64,000 nt of DNA from Scatophagus argus (lineage: Eukaryota > Chordata > Actinopteri > Scatophagidae). This document shows positions 12,955-27,300 of this stretch, piece by piece. The notes beneath the pieces are model-generated. The model made no database searches. It saw only the letters and a program-made list of their open reading frames with translations, and was not told where the DNA came from. Position 1 is the stretch's first letter, and the number at the start of each line of letters is the position of its first letter. The position numbers were made by a program, and so were the translations under genes. The stretch lies in contig NC_058499.1 in NCBI RefSeq assembly GCF_020382885.2, positions 9,099,872 to 9,163,871 on the forward strand, written 5' to 3'.

Positions 12955-13320
12955 TCTCAGTTGTCGGTGAGGCCGGCGGGGCGGATCCCACACTAGAGTG
13001 AAAGAGAACATAAAGCAACACAACAATAATAACAGCTTGGCCCTCTCGTACATTTCGCTAGCAAGCTCCCCTGTGGATACATAACATCAAGGTGGGTGAA
13101 CGAGGAGTCGTTCTACCAAGGGAACGAGGCTCACGGCCGGCTGCTAGCTAGCACGCGTTGCTGTCGCTACCTGATGATCAAGCTAGCAGTGCGTGCAGAT
13201 GCTAAGTCAGTGGTCTGTGCTAACGGTAGTGCAGCCAGGGCCATTTTACCAAATCTCGGATATAAAACCGGCGAACTGACCGCAGTGCTCGGCTCTGGAC
13301 GACATAGGTGGTAGTCGAAG
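12955..13320 (+). promoter_or_regulatory. Candidate caprin1 promoter and noncoding first exon
   Basis: A CpG-rich block about 1.3 kb upstream of the caprin1 start codon. The coding exon begins immediately after an acceptor (CTCCAG|ATG), so a noncoding first exon must lie upstream, and this is the only CpG-rich block in range. A TATAAAA at 13261-13267 and possible donors near 13091 and 13308 are visible, but I cannot choose between them. Confidence 0.4.
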
Positions 13321-14603
13321 ACATAGTTTTGTATCGTTATAGTGAAAATATTTTGATAAGAAGAAATACAGTTATTTAGGAACGTCCTCCCTCCACTTTA
13401 CACAGTTTGTCTGAAGTTAGCAAGTTGCTATAATGAGATGGTTTTGGTGCTCAGGGGTATTGTCCGACCGGTAGATGTTTTTATTGTTGCGTAATATACT
13501 TCATTCATGTGTCGCTTGCACCTAACAACTTGCATTGATATTGAACTTCCTGTATTTTACAGCTGAGCTTTGTTTCTTGTGCTGTGAAATCTCAGCTCGT
13601 CTCATCTTTAATATCTCCTTTTATTTCATATGTTAATATTGTTACTTGTTTGATTTGAACGATATAGAGTGAATCTTTCTGCGAAAAATTTCTCTGTCAG
13701 TGTGCATGTTTAGGCCTACTGTATCATGCTTTCTGACGAGATCTCATGTCGAGCTGACGGTGTTGGGTTAGTTGATATTTCCATTAGTCGACTGGCAAAA
13801 AATTAAACGGTGGCTGTTTTGATGAGCAGTTGTCACCATTGATTCATTGTTCTAGCAAAATGGCAAGCTTTTACAGATGTCAGATTCTCAAATGTAAATA
13901 TTTTTGTTTTTTTATTTAGGTTTTGTAAATTGGCACCTGTGGGTTTTGGACTGTTTGTTACACTTGAAGATAAAAGCAATTTGACTATGTACGTTTGGCT
14001 TTGGGGAATTGTGATGGACATCTTTCATTGATCAACTGATCAGTCAAGTTTTCCTGATACAGTGATGATAGTGATGCCTGCACCAAGGCTGTGTTTTGAT
14101 AGTAAATGCAAATCCAATACCTCTGTGCTTTCCCCATAAATCTGTAAGCTCTGCTTTATGAAATTCACTGAAATCATTTTTTTGTGAGGTAACATGAGGT
14201 CAGGGATTTTTGTGGCACTAAAAGATGAGTCGTGGACCTGCTGTGACTGTATTAATGCAGTGTATACACTACAGTGACTAAGCAAGCGATCTGCACTGAT
14301 ACCAGTCCAGAGTGTGATTGATGTGTTTCTGCTGCTGTCTGACGGTTTATAGACTGATTGATTAATTTAATCAAGCAAATAATTGGTAGATTAGTCGGTA
14401 ATGAAAAAAATCTTTGGCTGCAGCTTTAATCCCACCAATACCTCAATAGTCAACATGCAGTGTTTTTTCATGCCCAGTGATGGTTTTGACACATCAGACT
14501 GATGCCATTTTCGAATAATCCATTGATGATCTGTAATTTTCATATTGATGAATGCATCTCTCTGCTACCACCAGAGGATAACCTTTCACACTTTAATCTC
14601 CAG

Positions 14604-17600
14604 ATGCCCTCAGTGATGAATGCAAATGGGACAATGCAGTCTGTCAGCCCAGATGTGGGATCCGCTCCAGGGTCACTGGGAAATTTTGCGCTTGGTGGAC
14701 AGTCCGAAGTCTTGAAGCAAGTGCTGGGTGTCATTGACAAGAAGGCACGGAACATGGAGAAGAAGAAGGTAATGTAGACAGCCATTTGTTCAGAATGCTT
14801 TCTGATAACACCATCTAACTACACTGCTGTTCCAAAGAATCCATAGCTGATGCTAAACACACTAAAGCACTGTCATCAAGAATTACTCTGCCTAGTTTGT
14901 TTTACAATTCAGAACTGTATGACAGATTGTGAATGTTCTGTTACAGAGCAAACTAGATGATTATCAAGTCAGAAAGAATAAGGGGGAGCGTCTTAATCAT
15001 GACCAGCTGGTGGGTACACTGCATTATTTTGTACATAGACACAAACAATCCTGTAATTTTTACAAAGATATTACAACCTAGCAAAGTGTGAAATGTCTTT
15101 TTTTTCCTTTATCTGTTTAGGAGGCCCTATCCAAGTACCAGGAAGTCATGAATAACTTGGAATTTGCCAGAGAGTTGCAAAAGACGTTCATCGCACTTGG
15201 ACAAGATGTAAGGATGATTTTGGGTTTTGGTTTTCTGAAAAAAGTTTCCACTCCAGCATCTGGTAACTTGACTTGATGTTACGTGTGTGTATTATCATTA
15301 GATCCAGAAGGTGGTGAAAAAGTCTGCACGGCGGGAGCAGCTGCAGCGGGAGGAGGCAGAGCAGAGGAGGTTGAAGACAGTTCTGGAGCTGCAGTTCCTC
15401 CTGGACCGACTGGGAGACGACACGGTGCGGCAGGACCTGAAGCAGGGGGTCGGCGGCTCACCGCTGCTGACGGATGCAGACCTCGCAGCCTTTGATGAGC
15501 TCTACAAATTAGTGGGGCCAGACCGTGACCAAAATGTCAGGTTGGTACAAGGCAGTGATGGCTGACTTCTTCTACTACTTTTTTTCTTTTTAATGTGGGG
15601 ATTCACAAAACTTATATTACACTTGCAGGTTGGTTGAACAGTATGAAGAAGCGTCTATGCACCTCTGGGACCTGCTAGAAGGGAAGGACAAAGCTGTGGT
15701 TGGAACAACATGTAAGTCTAATTTAACTCTTTGCCCATGAGTGGTTGCAGGCTGCAGAGCTCAGTAGTTCTGACTTTTGATTGCTTTGTCTTTGATTCCA
15801 AAAATCCACTGGTTTCTTCTTGTCAAATGTGATTATTTGCTGATTTTCTTAACCTTCTGTTACAGTAAACCAAATATCTTCGGGTTTTGAATTGTTTGAC
15901 GAACAAAACAAGTGACGTGAAGACAAAAACTGCAGTGGGACAAATTACCGACCAAAGAATAATAATTTCATAGAGATAATAACTATCGGATTAATCAAAA
16001 TTGTAAATAATTTGGAGTGCATGTGCATTGTAGCCCCAAATTTAAAAATTAATGTTGTTTGTTCAGGACAAACTGGCTATATTTATATGCCCAGCTGGTA
16101 GCAAAAATTGTTGGCAGGACATTTTATCACATGCTTGGTGACACAGCAGTCACCAGCAAGCTTTTTAAGTGTGTTGAAGCTGGCCAAAAGTGATTTGTCA
16201 CAACTTTTGAGTGATCCTAAGGCAAGGTAGATCAAGATGGCAAATCCTCGAAACAAAACCTCCTTGTGTCAGAAGCCGCTTCGGGACATTAGCCAGTCTT
16301 AATATGTTAATGTAGCATGTGCATTGTATTTTGTTAATGCAGCATGTGTGCAGTACTCTGATGTGAATAATCAGGCCTTGTGGATACTGGCGTACTGCGT
16401 TCTCAGCAATCTGGCCTCAGTACTCGCACTGCTGCATTCTGCTTGGGGCCTGATCTCTGTGGGCTTATCCTGACTCAGCAGTGGGGCAGGGTGCCAGTGG
16501 CCCCGTTGCCTGTGGTTCCACTGGTCAGATCTCTCTCTCTCTCTCAGATCGCTGCATTAGGATTCTGGTGACCCAGTTCACTGTAGTGACACCAGCAAAC
16601 CCTTTCACCTCAATAAGGAGGTCTCGCATGGTGACTCATGGTGATATTTATTCAGGCAGAGACAGACATCTTGACCTGAAGCACAAGGCAGTAAAGGAAA
16701 TAACATTGACCTGCTTTGCCTGAAGAGCCAAAAGTGGAAATGCCTGAGCTAGGATAAGGGCACTTCTAGTGTTTTCTTATGAAGTCATGATTGTGTTCTA
16801 ATGTCGTGTTTTTAATGTGGTCAGTCAGCAGCAATTTAGGGCATTTTCTTCCCAAGATTTGGGTTAAATCATGAATTAATGGTGTTGTTTCCGTAGCTTT
16901 CTTTTCGGGCTGTTGCACTGTGGCGCTTCGGCAGCAACAGTTGGAGAAACGTATTGTCATGTACTTTTGTGCACCAGTCAGGATTTAGGAACATTTTAGG
17001 CAAGTCAACAGCAAATCTGATCAAACTACACCCCCGACAGTCCTGAGGCAGCAGATGATTAGCTCAGTTTTTGTTTGTTGAATATTTCCTGGCTATTTAG
17101 TTGAATATTGACTGAAATATTAAGAATCAGAACCAAGCTTTCAGGGGCCTCAGTGTGGACATTTAAGTGTGTGCAGTCTGGCTAACTCGCCTTGTCAAAA
17201 CGGTCACTTTGCCTCTTTCCTTAATGTAACTCTGCAAGTATGATGATTGAATGTCTGCTTTTATGGCTTGACTTTCCAATAAATATGCTTACCATGACAT
17301 TCATCTTCCAGACAAGGCACTGAAAGAGACTTTGGACCAGGTTCTGCTGAGTGGGTACTTCGACCGGGTGCCCTCTCACCAAAACGGAGTGTGTGAGGAG
17401 GAAGAGGAGGAAGAGCCGGCCTCAGCGGCAGCAGTAGTGGTCGCTGATTCATCAGAAGCAGAAGAGCAGACTGTAGATCCAGGTCTCGATCGTTCTCAGA
17501 AGTCATGCTGCACAAAACTCTGTATTTCCTGAAATTCTGCTACAATCAAGAAATGAAGAAATCTGTCCTGCATTCTCTGAATTGTTTTTCCTCTTTACAG

Positions 17601-20600
17601 AAACCGAAATAATTGAGGAGTTCACAGAACCCATTGCGGTGGAAACAACAGAGGTGAGATTAATTTGCCCCTGTGCAGTCAAGTGCTCGGACTGATTGTT
17701 TTTTTCTTTAGTCTTGTGCTGATGTTGTGTGTTTTTTTTTTTTTTCCCCCTCCAGTTCATAAACAGACAGTTCATTCCAGACAGCACTTACAGCAGCAAT
17801 GAGAAGGAACAGGGGGATGAGTGGACCACGGAAACAGAGGTATGCCGCAGGGATGGTGTTTTCCTTTAGTCTCTTTTGTTTTGTAATTATTTGCTCAGTT
17901 TTTCTGATTCTAACTTTTATTGCGCCCATAAAGCGGTCTGGTCTTGAATTATGTCTATTTTAAGAGGGTTCCATTTTGTCAAACTTTGTTTCCGCTGCCG
18001 TGTTAAGTGTTTTAATGGAAATATAAGCTAATGATAACGTTTTAAAAAGTATAAATCGAGATCATTTTACAGAGAAATCAAGGTATGTCACGACTTTTGT
18101 GTGGCTTGTATTGCTCACGTGATCAGTTTGTAACTTGCTGAATTTGAGGATATGTTTAGAACTTGACGACATGCAGATATCACCTGCACGCAAACATTTG
18201 GAGTGTGGGAAATATTTTTGCCAGTGTAAGAGCAGCCACAAATGTTTTCATTCAGCAAGCTGTAAAAGTCTCTTGTGTGAATGCACTTTGCTCAAATAAG
18301 TGATGTATTGCTGAGGGGCTTTTACTGTGGTCACATGACGTCTGCGTTTTCTTAGATGTTTCAACTGGTTCACTGCGTCATATCTGATTATCAGATTACA
18401 GTGGACTTGTTTTGCCTTCATTTGATAGTGGCAGTAGGGATACAGACTGCACAAATATTTGTCAGATGTTTGATCCAGTTGGTGAGTCAGTAAGTGGCAC
18501 AGACTCACAGTCAGATTGCAAATGATTGTTGTGATGGCTGCAGCCACGTGGTGAACGACCATTTTATAATGTATACAGTAAGGCTCTAACTATAGATGGA
18601 ATCAGGAACTTTTGCTGGCAGCTTTGACCCAGTGCATGATCAACGTTTTAATGCATCTCCTCTCTCACTCACTTAGTCTTCTGTGTGCAGACTGGAGCCA
18701 GCAGATCTACCACTAATGCACACTGTCAAAGAAGATTAATTAGCAAAGATGATTCGACATTGTGAAAAAATTAACCATTAAAAGTTCCTTCAGAGAGTTG
18801 GGAATGGTGTTATATTCACTACACTGTATGTAGACTGCTCTTCACCCAGTGAGCACTGTCAGGTCTGTGATGGTTTGATCCTTCAGGCCTGTAGCTTGTG
18901 ATTTGTCCTGAGCAGTCCAGGGTTTGTGCAGAGAATGTTTAAGTTGTTGAAGAAGAAATTTCTACACTGGGATTGTTCACATTACATGTTTAACTATTAG
19001 CTGTGAAGTTTCACTTTACGAACCCTGATGCGAATATAAGCCCACAAGCACCAAACCAGGTTTCAGCTGCTCCTCCTGTGTGTTATTCACCTGTTGTGTC
19101 TTCCACTTTCAGGCAGTCAGTGCCATGCAGCAGCAGCCTGTGTCGTCTGAGGCGTCCCCTGTTGCTTTGGAGACCCACCCCTTGAACTTAGCGTCTCCTG
19201 CACCACCTTCTGACCCCATGGCCAGGAAGCAGGTGGTGCAGGACTTAATGGCACAGATGCAGGGAACGTACAACTTCATGCAGGTGAGTACTGTGTGCTT
19301 GAAGCAACTTTTTATTGTTAAAATTGAACATACTGCTCATCGCTTCTCTGTTCTCAGGACTCGATGCTGGAGTTTGACGGACAGCCCATTGACCCCGCCA
19401 TTGTCTCAGCGCAACCTATGAAACCCGCTCAGAACATGGATTTACCACAGATGGTGTGTCCTCCAGGTATGTTTCACTTCTGATGTCATGAGGTCAAAAT
19501 GGCACTTGAATGCTTGAAGTGGCTTTTCTGGTTTGCTAAGGTTCATTTGTCGAATCTTCCTAGTTCACCCAGAGTCCCGGCTATCGCAACCCAACACTGT
19601 TCCTGTCCAGCCTGAGCCCACACAAGTAAGTAATCGGAGTAGAACTGACATGACTGATTGTGTAGCTAACCCTGAAAAAAAATTTAAACAACATTTTTAC
19701 TCTCGATGCTCTCAGGTTCCTATCGTCTCCCCAACTCCGCCCCCCATGTATCAGACCTCACACACGCCAGATCCTCGACCCTCAACAGAATCCATCGACC
19801 CCATTCAGGTTATTCAAGCTGTTGTATGAGAGAGTCCCGTTACAGCTTAAAGGATCCAGTTTTCATGTTTTTCATTGTATTTCTGTGTAGTTACAGTTTG
19901 GTTTTGTTAAGTTTAGATGATAATCTAAATTCTGGAGGAATAAAATTTTGTTTTTCTGTTGCCTCGGTGTTGAACATCAGCACATTGTTGGTAAGACCAA
20001 CCATAATGCATCAAGTAATGACAGATGTTTGCTTGTTCATATTCTTGTGATTTTTTTTTATTTTTTTTTGATTTATCTGATTTTATTTTGGAAACTCTTG
20101 TAACCCAGCCTTGATCTATCCTGTATTTAGTTGATTAAAGTGAAATTAAGTATAAGGACTCTAAATATGCTGGAATAAGCCTGTTAAATTGTGAGTATGT
20201 TGTATGTTCATTGCTAAATCAGTGACGACACCAAGGACATGACCTCACTTAACACCAACAGTAGTGAAAACTGTGCTTAAATATAAATTACCTTAAGAGT
20301 TTGTTTGACCTCCTGATTCACTTTTCCCACCCGAGATTTAAAAAAAAATGTGTTAATGCAACTTGTGTTATGTTTCTCCTCTTCAACAGACCTCCATGTC
20401 CTTGTCGTCAGAGCAGCCTCCACCCTCTACAGCTCTCCCACCTGCCTCTCAAACGCAGGTTTTCCAGCCTGTCTCCAAAACTCCTCACAGCAGTGGCATC
20501 AATGTCAATGCGGCACCATTCCAGTCAATGCAGACAGTAAGGCCTCTGTGATGTTATTGAATAATGCTTGTATTGAAACCATTTCATGTTCGTGTGAAGT

Positions 20601-22207
20601 CATAGACTGACCTGTCGTGTAGATTAAAAAGGTCTTTGCACGACTTTGTGCGTCACTGCTAGCGGAATCAAAATGAAAATACATTAATAACTTCCATTAG
20701 GAGTTACTTGTGGCGTCTCGAAGGGCCCGCTCATCGTATTGCAGTTGTGTGTCTTTTTAGTGAATCAAGTTCTTCCAGGAAATGGTGAGCAATGAACTGT
20801 ACTCCTAATGAGCCTGTGACCTTTGCTCTGGTTTTGGCTTGACCACAATGTGGCCCTTGTTTGCCCCTCAGGTGTTCAACCTCAATGCCCCAGTCCCGCC
20901 AGCTAGTGAGACGGAGGCTTTGAACCAGGCCAGTCAGTACCAGAACAGCTACAACCAAGCCTTCGGCAGCCAGTCGCAACATCCTGTGGAGCAGTCAGAA
21001 TTGCAGTCAGAACAACTGCAGTCTGGTGTGTAGATTTTCACTCTTTTCATTGTTAAATTGCTGGACTGATTGTGCTGGATTTTTCCTCCTGAAATTACAC
21101 TCATGTTGAACTCCTTTATGTTTAGAATGAATAATAATTTAGTTTGTTGTTGTTGTTGTTGTTGTTTTCCTTTTAGTAGTTGGTGCCTTCCATTCCCAAG
21201 ACCAGTCAGGAGGCCATCAGCCACCCTCCCAGCAGGGCTCAGCCTTTGTCAGACATCATCAGTCCTACTATAACAGCAGAGCCATGTCTCGTGGTGGACC
21301 CCGCAATGCCAGGGGCATGATCAATGGCTACAGAGGCTCATCAAATGGCTTCAGAGGTAAATTCAAAACCAACTGCTACAAATGAATCCATTTCACTTAA
21401 GCCCTTTTCAGACATGGGATACTTACTGCTGGTGACTATTCATCAGTTGAAGTTGTGGTTGTTCTCCGACTTCAGTGATGGATTTTTAAATTCCTATTGA
21501 GGTTTCAGATGTGCTGTGCTGACTCTTGCAGTGGAATAATATTTCTCATGTATTCTATTTTTATTACAGAACTGTGCTGCGTATTTTTGAGAAAAGAAGA
21601 ATCTCTTAAACAACAAATATTTTTTATTTTCTTGCATTAAAAATGATAATCGTGTGATTATATTAAAATGCTCTAAAGAAAGATGAACAAGGAGTGCATT
21701 TAATCCCTCTGTGCATACTGAACCTCATCATAATTTGACAGTGTTATGATTCAGTTTCATTAAAGTGATTGACTGTTCCCCTTAAAAAACTGCCATAACA
21801 TTTAGGCAATGAGGCGCATGGCTGAAGAGTCGGAGCATGTTTTATTCTGAAACTTAAGAGAATCAGTTTAATTTTTAAGTCTTCTTATTTTCAGGTGGCT
21901 ACGATGGTTATCGCCCTCCTTTTGCCAACACTCCAAACTCCGGGTATGGACCGACTCAGTTCAACACACCGCGAGATTACTCAAATGGGAATTATCAGAG
22001 GGTATGATGGAAGCATTCAGACCTCACGCTGACTTTCGTTAATGTCATCTTTGCTGTCTGCTGGGGGCACTTTCTAAAATATCTGTTTGTTTTGTTTTTT
22101 TTCTCCTCGTCTTTCTCAAGGACGGTTACCAACAGAACTACAAGCGCGGAGCTGGTCAGGGACCCAGAGGAGTTTCAAGAGGCAGCACTCAGGCAATACG
22201 TTCCTGA
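14604..22207 (+). CDS. caprin1: Caprin-1, cytoplasmic activation/proliferation-associated RNA-binding protein, 17 coding exons
   Basis: Exons 14604-14768, 14947-15009, 15121-15207, 15302-15540, 15629-15711, 17312-17482, 17601-17653, 17756-17839, 19113-19283, 19358-19466, 19564-19625, 19716-19808, 20390-20536, 20872-21025, 21177-21356, 21895-22001 and 22121-22207 join in phase to 684 aa. The order is: a helical HR1 dimerisation region (about 40-250; VLGVIDKKARNMEKKK, ARREQLQREEAEQRRLKTVL), an acidic stretch, the short G3BP1-binding motif YNFMQDSMLEF near 368-378, a Gln/Pro-rich region, and a C-terminal Arg/Gly region (SRGGPRNARG, GFRGGYDGYRPPF). Caprin-1 binds mRNAs with G3BP1 and FMRP in stress granules and neuronal RNP granules. 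The protein ends GVSRGSTQAIRS and lacks the longer RG-rich tail of the main human isoform, so it resembles a short isoform. I cannot tell which teleost caprin1 copy (a or b) this is. Confidence 0.97.
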
Positions 22208-22641
22208 AATGGCCTTTCGTAATGACTGTGACTAACTTGCACCACACTGAAATTCAAAATTCAAGAATGCATTTGCCCCAGCTCACTCATGTTCTTTTGT
22301 TGGTTCTTCATCAGTGGTATTTCTCCTGTCTCTTAAATCAAAGTAATGCCTGCTTTGATATTTGGAAATATTAAACCATTTAAAGTCTAACACACAAAGC
22401 TAAGCTGTAAATCCGATCATTGATTTACACAAGCCATGTGTCACAATATTCCTGTAAACTTGAAAGATTTCATAAGTTATTTTTTGTATAAAAAAAGTGC
22501 ACCTGCCACTGCTGGTCCAAACCTTAGGGGTTAATCCCATTCTCAGTTATTTCTGTCATTTTGGTTCTAAAAAAAGAAGGATTTTATGTTCAATGAGCTC
22601 CCGTTTCCTTGTTTGTAAATTGATGTTGCTTCAAGAGTTTC

Positions 22642-22647
22642 AATAAA
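22642..22647 (+). other. caprin1: Polyadenylation signal of caprin1
   Basis: AATAAA about 435 nt after the stop codon, followed by GT-rich sequence suited to cleavage. Confidence 0.75.
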
Positions 22648-22669
22648 GTTGTGTTGCATAACCATGTTT

Positions 22670-23940
22670 CGGCCTCAGTTTTCTGCTGGACACTAAAGGC
22701 GTGTTTCCGTCACAAGGAAACCATATATAAGCCTTACTGTATACATATACAAGGGTACCATATATATCAATCCATTTATCAATCAAGTATATGCTGTAGT
22801 GGATACATTTCTACTGCAGTTATTATTTTGTTGTATTTAGGGTTGTTGTTGTTTGTGGCCTTCTTATTCTCATATTTTCAGTGTTTTAGTTCTTAACCTT
22901 TGTTAATTTTGCATCTTAAATTTGTATTTTTATTTTGCTCGTAGATTTGGTGAGATTTGAAGTCACGTTGTTTAACTGCTGTGTTCTTCCTACTGTTTCT
23001 GTTCCTTCCTGTTTCAGTGTGCAGTTTCTCAAACCAGTTTACATCATGGAGAGTTACTTTAAACATGTGGGAAGGAAAACACCAATTCATGTGTTTTCAT
23101 CCTCACAGCTAACAAACAAAACACGAACCTGAGTTTTCTTTTCCCTAAGCCATTTCAGCAACAGATAAAAGAATTTGTCAGCCTGTGCTACAGCGCCACC
23201 CAGTGGCCTGTCACATGCATGTCACAACATAGCCGTTAGACAAAATGTTATTTCAAGTGGTAGCAAATTCCCTTGAAAAAATAAAAAATAAAATTTGACA
23301 TACATGGTTAAATTATTTCTGAGAGGTATTTTGTCAGTCAGTTTTTAAACGTTTTACCCCTAAAGTATAAAGTCCCACAGGACTAGTTATTATTACAGTC
23401 CCCGACCTAAACTACTGATCCCAGAAATATAGGTGAAACACATGTGCTTATCTTAAGGGGGAAATGAGTTTATCGAATTACACGTCGATAAAATAACAAA
23501 ATAAAATGCTATAAAATGCCCATCACAATTTCCCAGAACAAAGGTTGAAGTTCAGTTTAGGTCAGCTTTTTTTTTGTTTGTTTTAACCATCCCATCCAAA
23601 CTCCACGGGTATTCAATTTAATATTAGAGAACGCTAAAAAAAAATCCAAGATGTTATTTTGATGTTATATTTAAACCATCAAACAATCGCCAAAATAGCT
23701 ATAAGCGAACTGACTAATCTTTGGGTAATCACAGCTGCAGCCTCAAAACTAACTAGTAGAAAGTTGAACTTCCAAATATGGTTCATGGGCTGATTGGAGC
23801 ATAGAAGAAGCCAAAAACTACACTCTGACGTCCATAAATATTGTAGCAGATTGTTTTAATCTGTGCCTACATGTATAATTAACCTCAACTCACGACTCTG
23901 TAATTTGAACCAAGAAGGTAAACTTTTACTCCGCTCGCAG
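22670..23940. other. caprin1-nat10 intergenic stretch, no gene seen
   Basis: AT-rich, with no exon-like frames. It contains a CTCF-like motif at 23192-23206 and leads into the nat10 promoter. Confidence 0.6.
23192..23206 (-). promoter_or_regulatory. CTCF-like motif, reverse orientation
   Basis: The minus strand reads CCACTGGGTGGCGCT, one clear mismatch from CCASYAGRKGGCRS. It lies between caprin1 and nat10. Confidence 0.35.
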
Positions 23941-23955
23941 ATCGTCGCGCAGTTT

Positions 23956-23963
23956 TGACGTCA
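23956..23963. promoter_or_regulatory. CRE palindrome in the nat10 promoter
   Basis: A perfect TGACGTCA (CREB/ATF consensus) in a short CpG-containing block about 400 bp upstream of the nat10 start codon. A likely noncoding first exon ends in AAG|GTAAGT at 24097, and a second acceptor lies at 24345, 13 bases before the ATG. Confidence 0.5.
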
Positions 23964-24358
23964 CACCGGGGTCCTCCATGAGCTGGTGTCTCCACGTGAG
24001 AGTATCAACAGCATGATGGCTGTCGTGTGAATTCAGCTCTCGACTTATCGGTAGCTTTCTGAAGATTAAACAGCAACCAGTTTGTCTGTGTCTGAAGGTA
24101 AGTGGAGGCGTTCAGTGTTATGAACGGCGCTTGAATTCTTTGTTCTTCCCTGCTCACTTTGCGGCAGATTTTTAGCCTCCCTGCTGCCATGAATTTTCAT
24201 TTGTTTTGGCTCCAAGTTAGCTCCAGCCAACTAATGATTTCCTCTTAACTCAGCTGACAGCACAACCCGTGTCGCGTTGTATCTGTGTATTTGTTGCTGT
24301 GTGTGTCAGTGTGATTATGTGTTTGATTTTTGTGATTTCTCTCAGTAGCAGTTAGACG

Positions 24359-27300
24359 ATGGCGACAGTTCGCAAGAAGGTGGACAACCGGATTCGTGTC
24401 CAGATCGAGAATGGAGTCGCTCTGCAGCATCGGACCATGTTTGTGGTGGTGGGAGATCGTGGCAGAGATCAGGTACCCTTACATTTATTAGTCTCAGCAG
24501 CACTCGCCTTGATTTAAGTCAGCAATTTATTTTTTTTCCATCAAATTAATCCGATCACACCTGCCTCTGTTCCAGGTTGTCATTTTGCACCACATGCTGT
24601 CCAAAGCCGCTGTCAGAGCACGACCCTCTGTGCTGTGGTGCTACAAGAAAGACCTAGGATTCAGCAGGTGAGTGTAACCTCCTCTCAGAGTTTAAGCCGT
24701 TTGCCATTTACTGTGTCAAACAAAAGGGGGGAATTAGGGTGGCTTTGATTTGTGAATGTCTGAAACAGCAATCGGAAGAAGCGCATGAGGCAGCTGCAAA
24801 AGAAGATAAAAACCGGCACACTGAATCTGAATCAGGACGACCCGTTTGAACTCTTCATCGCTGCGACCAACATCCGCTACTGTTACTACAACGAGACACA
24901 CAAGATCCTGGGAAACACCTTTGGAATGTGTGTGCTGCAGGTGAGTTGATCCTCATTGGCTGTAGACACAGAAGGCAATGAAAGATGCTTGCCTTTATTG
25001 GGTGAAAATCCCTCTTGATGTTGCAAACCGTTGCTTTCCTCCAGTGTCAAGTTAATATGGCCAGTATTAAGAGCTTTGGTTTTCTGTGTCATGCAGGATT
25101 TCGAAGCTATCACTCCCAATCTCTTGGCTAGAACCATTGAGACTGTAGAAGGAGGTGGTATTGTGGTGTTACTGCTGAGGACAATGAACTCCCTCAAGCA
25201 GCTGTACACTATGACTATGGTAAGACTAGAGCCTTTTCTCTCATCTTCACACGTCAAGCTTTGTTTGCCAGTCAGATGATTTGGGATCGTTGTGACTTGT
25301 TTCCACCCAGGACGTGCACACTCGGTACAGGACTGAGGCTCACCAGGACGTGGTCGGGAGGTTCAATGAGAGGTTCGTAGTCCCCAAGTTTTCATCAGAT
25401 TTGGAAACTTTGTTTAGTTCATGGAAAGACAGCTTAATTAATTAGTTTTATTTCACTGTTTCTAGGTTCATCCTGTCACTTGCAAGCTGCAAAAACTGTG
25501 TTGTCATTGATGACCAGCTCAACATCCTCCCAATCTCCAGTCACATGGCAAACATCAAGCCCGTCCCTCCAAAGACTCAGGTGACCATATTAGAGTGGAA
25601 ACAATTAGTCTTTCAGATCAATTAGTTGATCAACAGAAAATAAATCTCCAAAATAACATTGTAAAAATTTTAGGTAATTTTCTTCCTAGATTTTTATCTC
25701 TGTGGATATTTTGTGCCCCTGTTTGAAGTGGCTTCATGTATATTGTTTGTTTTCTTGCCGGCTTGTTGGCTTCACGCTCCCTGACCAGTTGTCTCCTCTC
25801 CCTCAGGAGGACGGTTTGTCTCCACGAGAGGAGGAGCTGAAGGATCTGAAGGAGTCTCTTCAGGACACCCAGCCTGTGGGCGTGTTGGTGGATTGCTGCA
25901 GGACCATGGACCAGGTCAGGACCTCTCCCTAGAGAGCCACTATTTAGAGCAAATATCATATGCGTGTTCCTGAGAAGTCACACTAACGTCAATTTCCGTC
26001 CCGTTTTCTCAGTAACTGCAGTTTTTAAGGTTTGTGTTGTCCTCTAGGCTAAAGGGGTGTTGAAGTTCATCGAGGCGATCTCGGAGAAGACTCTGAGGAG
26101 CACCGTGGCTCTGACTGCTGCCCGTGGTCGAGGCAAGTCTGCAGCACTCGGGCTGGCCGTCGCTGGAGCTGTAGCTTTTGGGTACAGATGAGGGTGTTTT
26201 TTGTTTTTCTTTTCATAACGTCATACAAATATGTCAGATTTCTCTATTGTATCGATATTTTTTTTGTAATGATTACTAATATTCTTTACAGCTACTCCAA
26301 TATCTTCGTAACATCACCGAGCCCGGACAACCTCCACACCATGTTTGAATTCATCTTCAAAGGCTTTGATGCTCTGCAGTATCAGGTAGGCCGTCTGAGA
26401 ATCTTTGCTGTGTCAGTGACAGTATTGTTCATGCTGTGTGCACACGACACTTCATATCCCTTTCTTTCCCCCCACTCATAGGAGCATCTGGACTACGAAA
26501 TCATCCAGTCTCTGAATCCAGAGTTCAACAAAGCTGTGGTGCGGGTGAACGTCTTCAAAGAGCATCGGCAGACAATCCAGGTAAACGAGACCAGACAGCT
26601 CCTGTCTGTTTCCTGTTGTTTACAGCAGTAAGTGAGGATGCGTGACGGTCCTGTTTGTGTGGCCAACAGTACATCCACCCAGGCGATGCAGTGAAGCTGG
26701 GCCAGGCTGAACTGCTGGTCATTGATGAGGCTGCAGCCATCCCTCTTCCGCTGGTTAAGAAACTTCTGGGACCTTATCTGGTTTTCATGGCCTCCACCAT
26801 CAACGGGTCAGTAATGGAGCTGGATGATATTTATATAATCAAATACCACGACTTTGGTCTGAAAAACGTTATACGCAAGGACAATTTGAGTGAAATGGAT
26901 TTAGAGGGGTTTTTTTTCTTTAAAAAATGTTTTAAACAGTTCACATTCTGTCAGTCGATAATTCACCTGATCATTTCGGCTTTCCGTTGTTTTACTTCAT
27001 CTCTGCAGGTATGAAGGCACCGGACGCTCTCTTTCCCTCAAACTGATTCAGCAGTTGAGGCAACAGAGTGCAGACAGCCAGCAGAGCCTGTCAGCAGAGA
27101 ACAGGGCGGCTAACACAGCGAGGCTAGCAGCAGGTAAACATCTTGTGTTTTACTTTTTGTGTGTCTCTATGAGTGTGTGTCTGTCATCTGTCTGACTGTT
27201 TCTCTACCCGTGCAGCTCGCTCCCTCCACGAAGTTTCTCTTCACGAGTCCATCCGATACGCTCCAGGAGACCCCGTAGAAAAGTGGCTGAATGATCTTCT

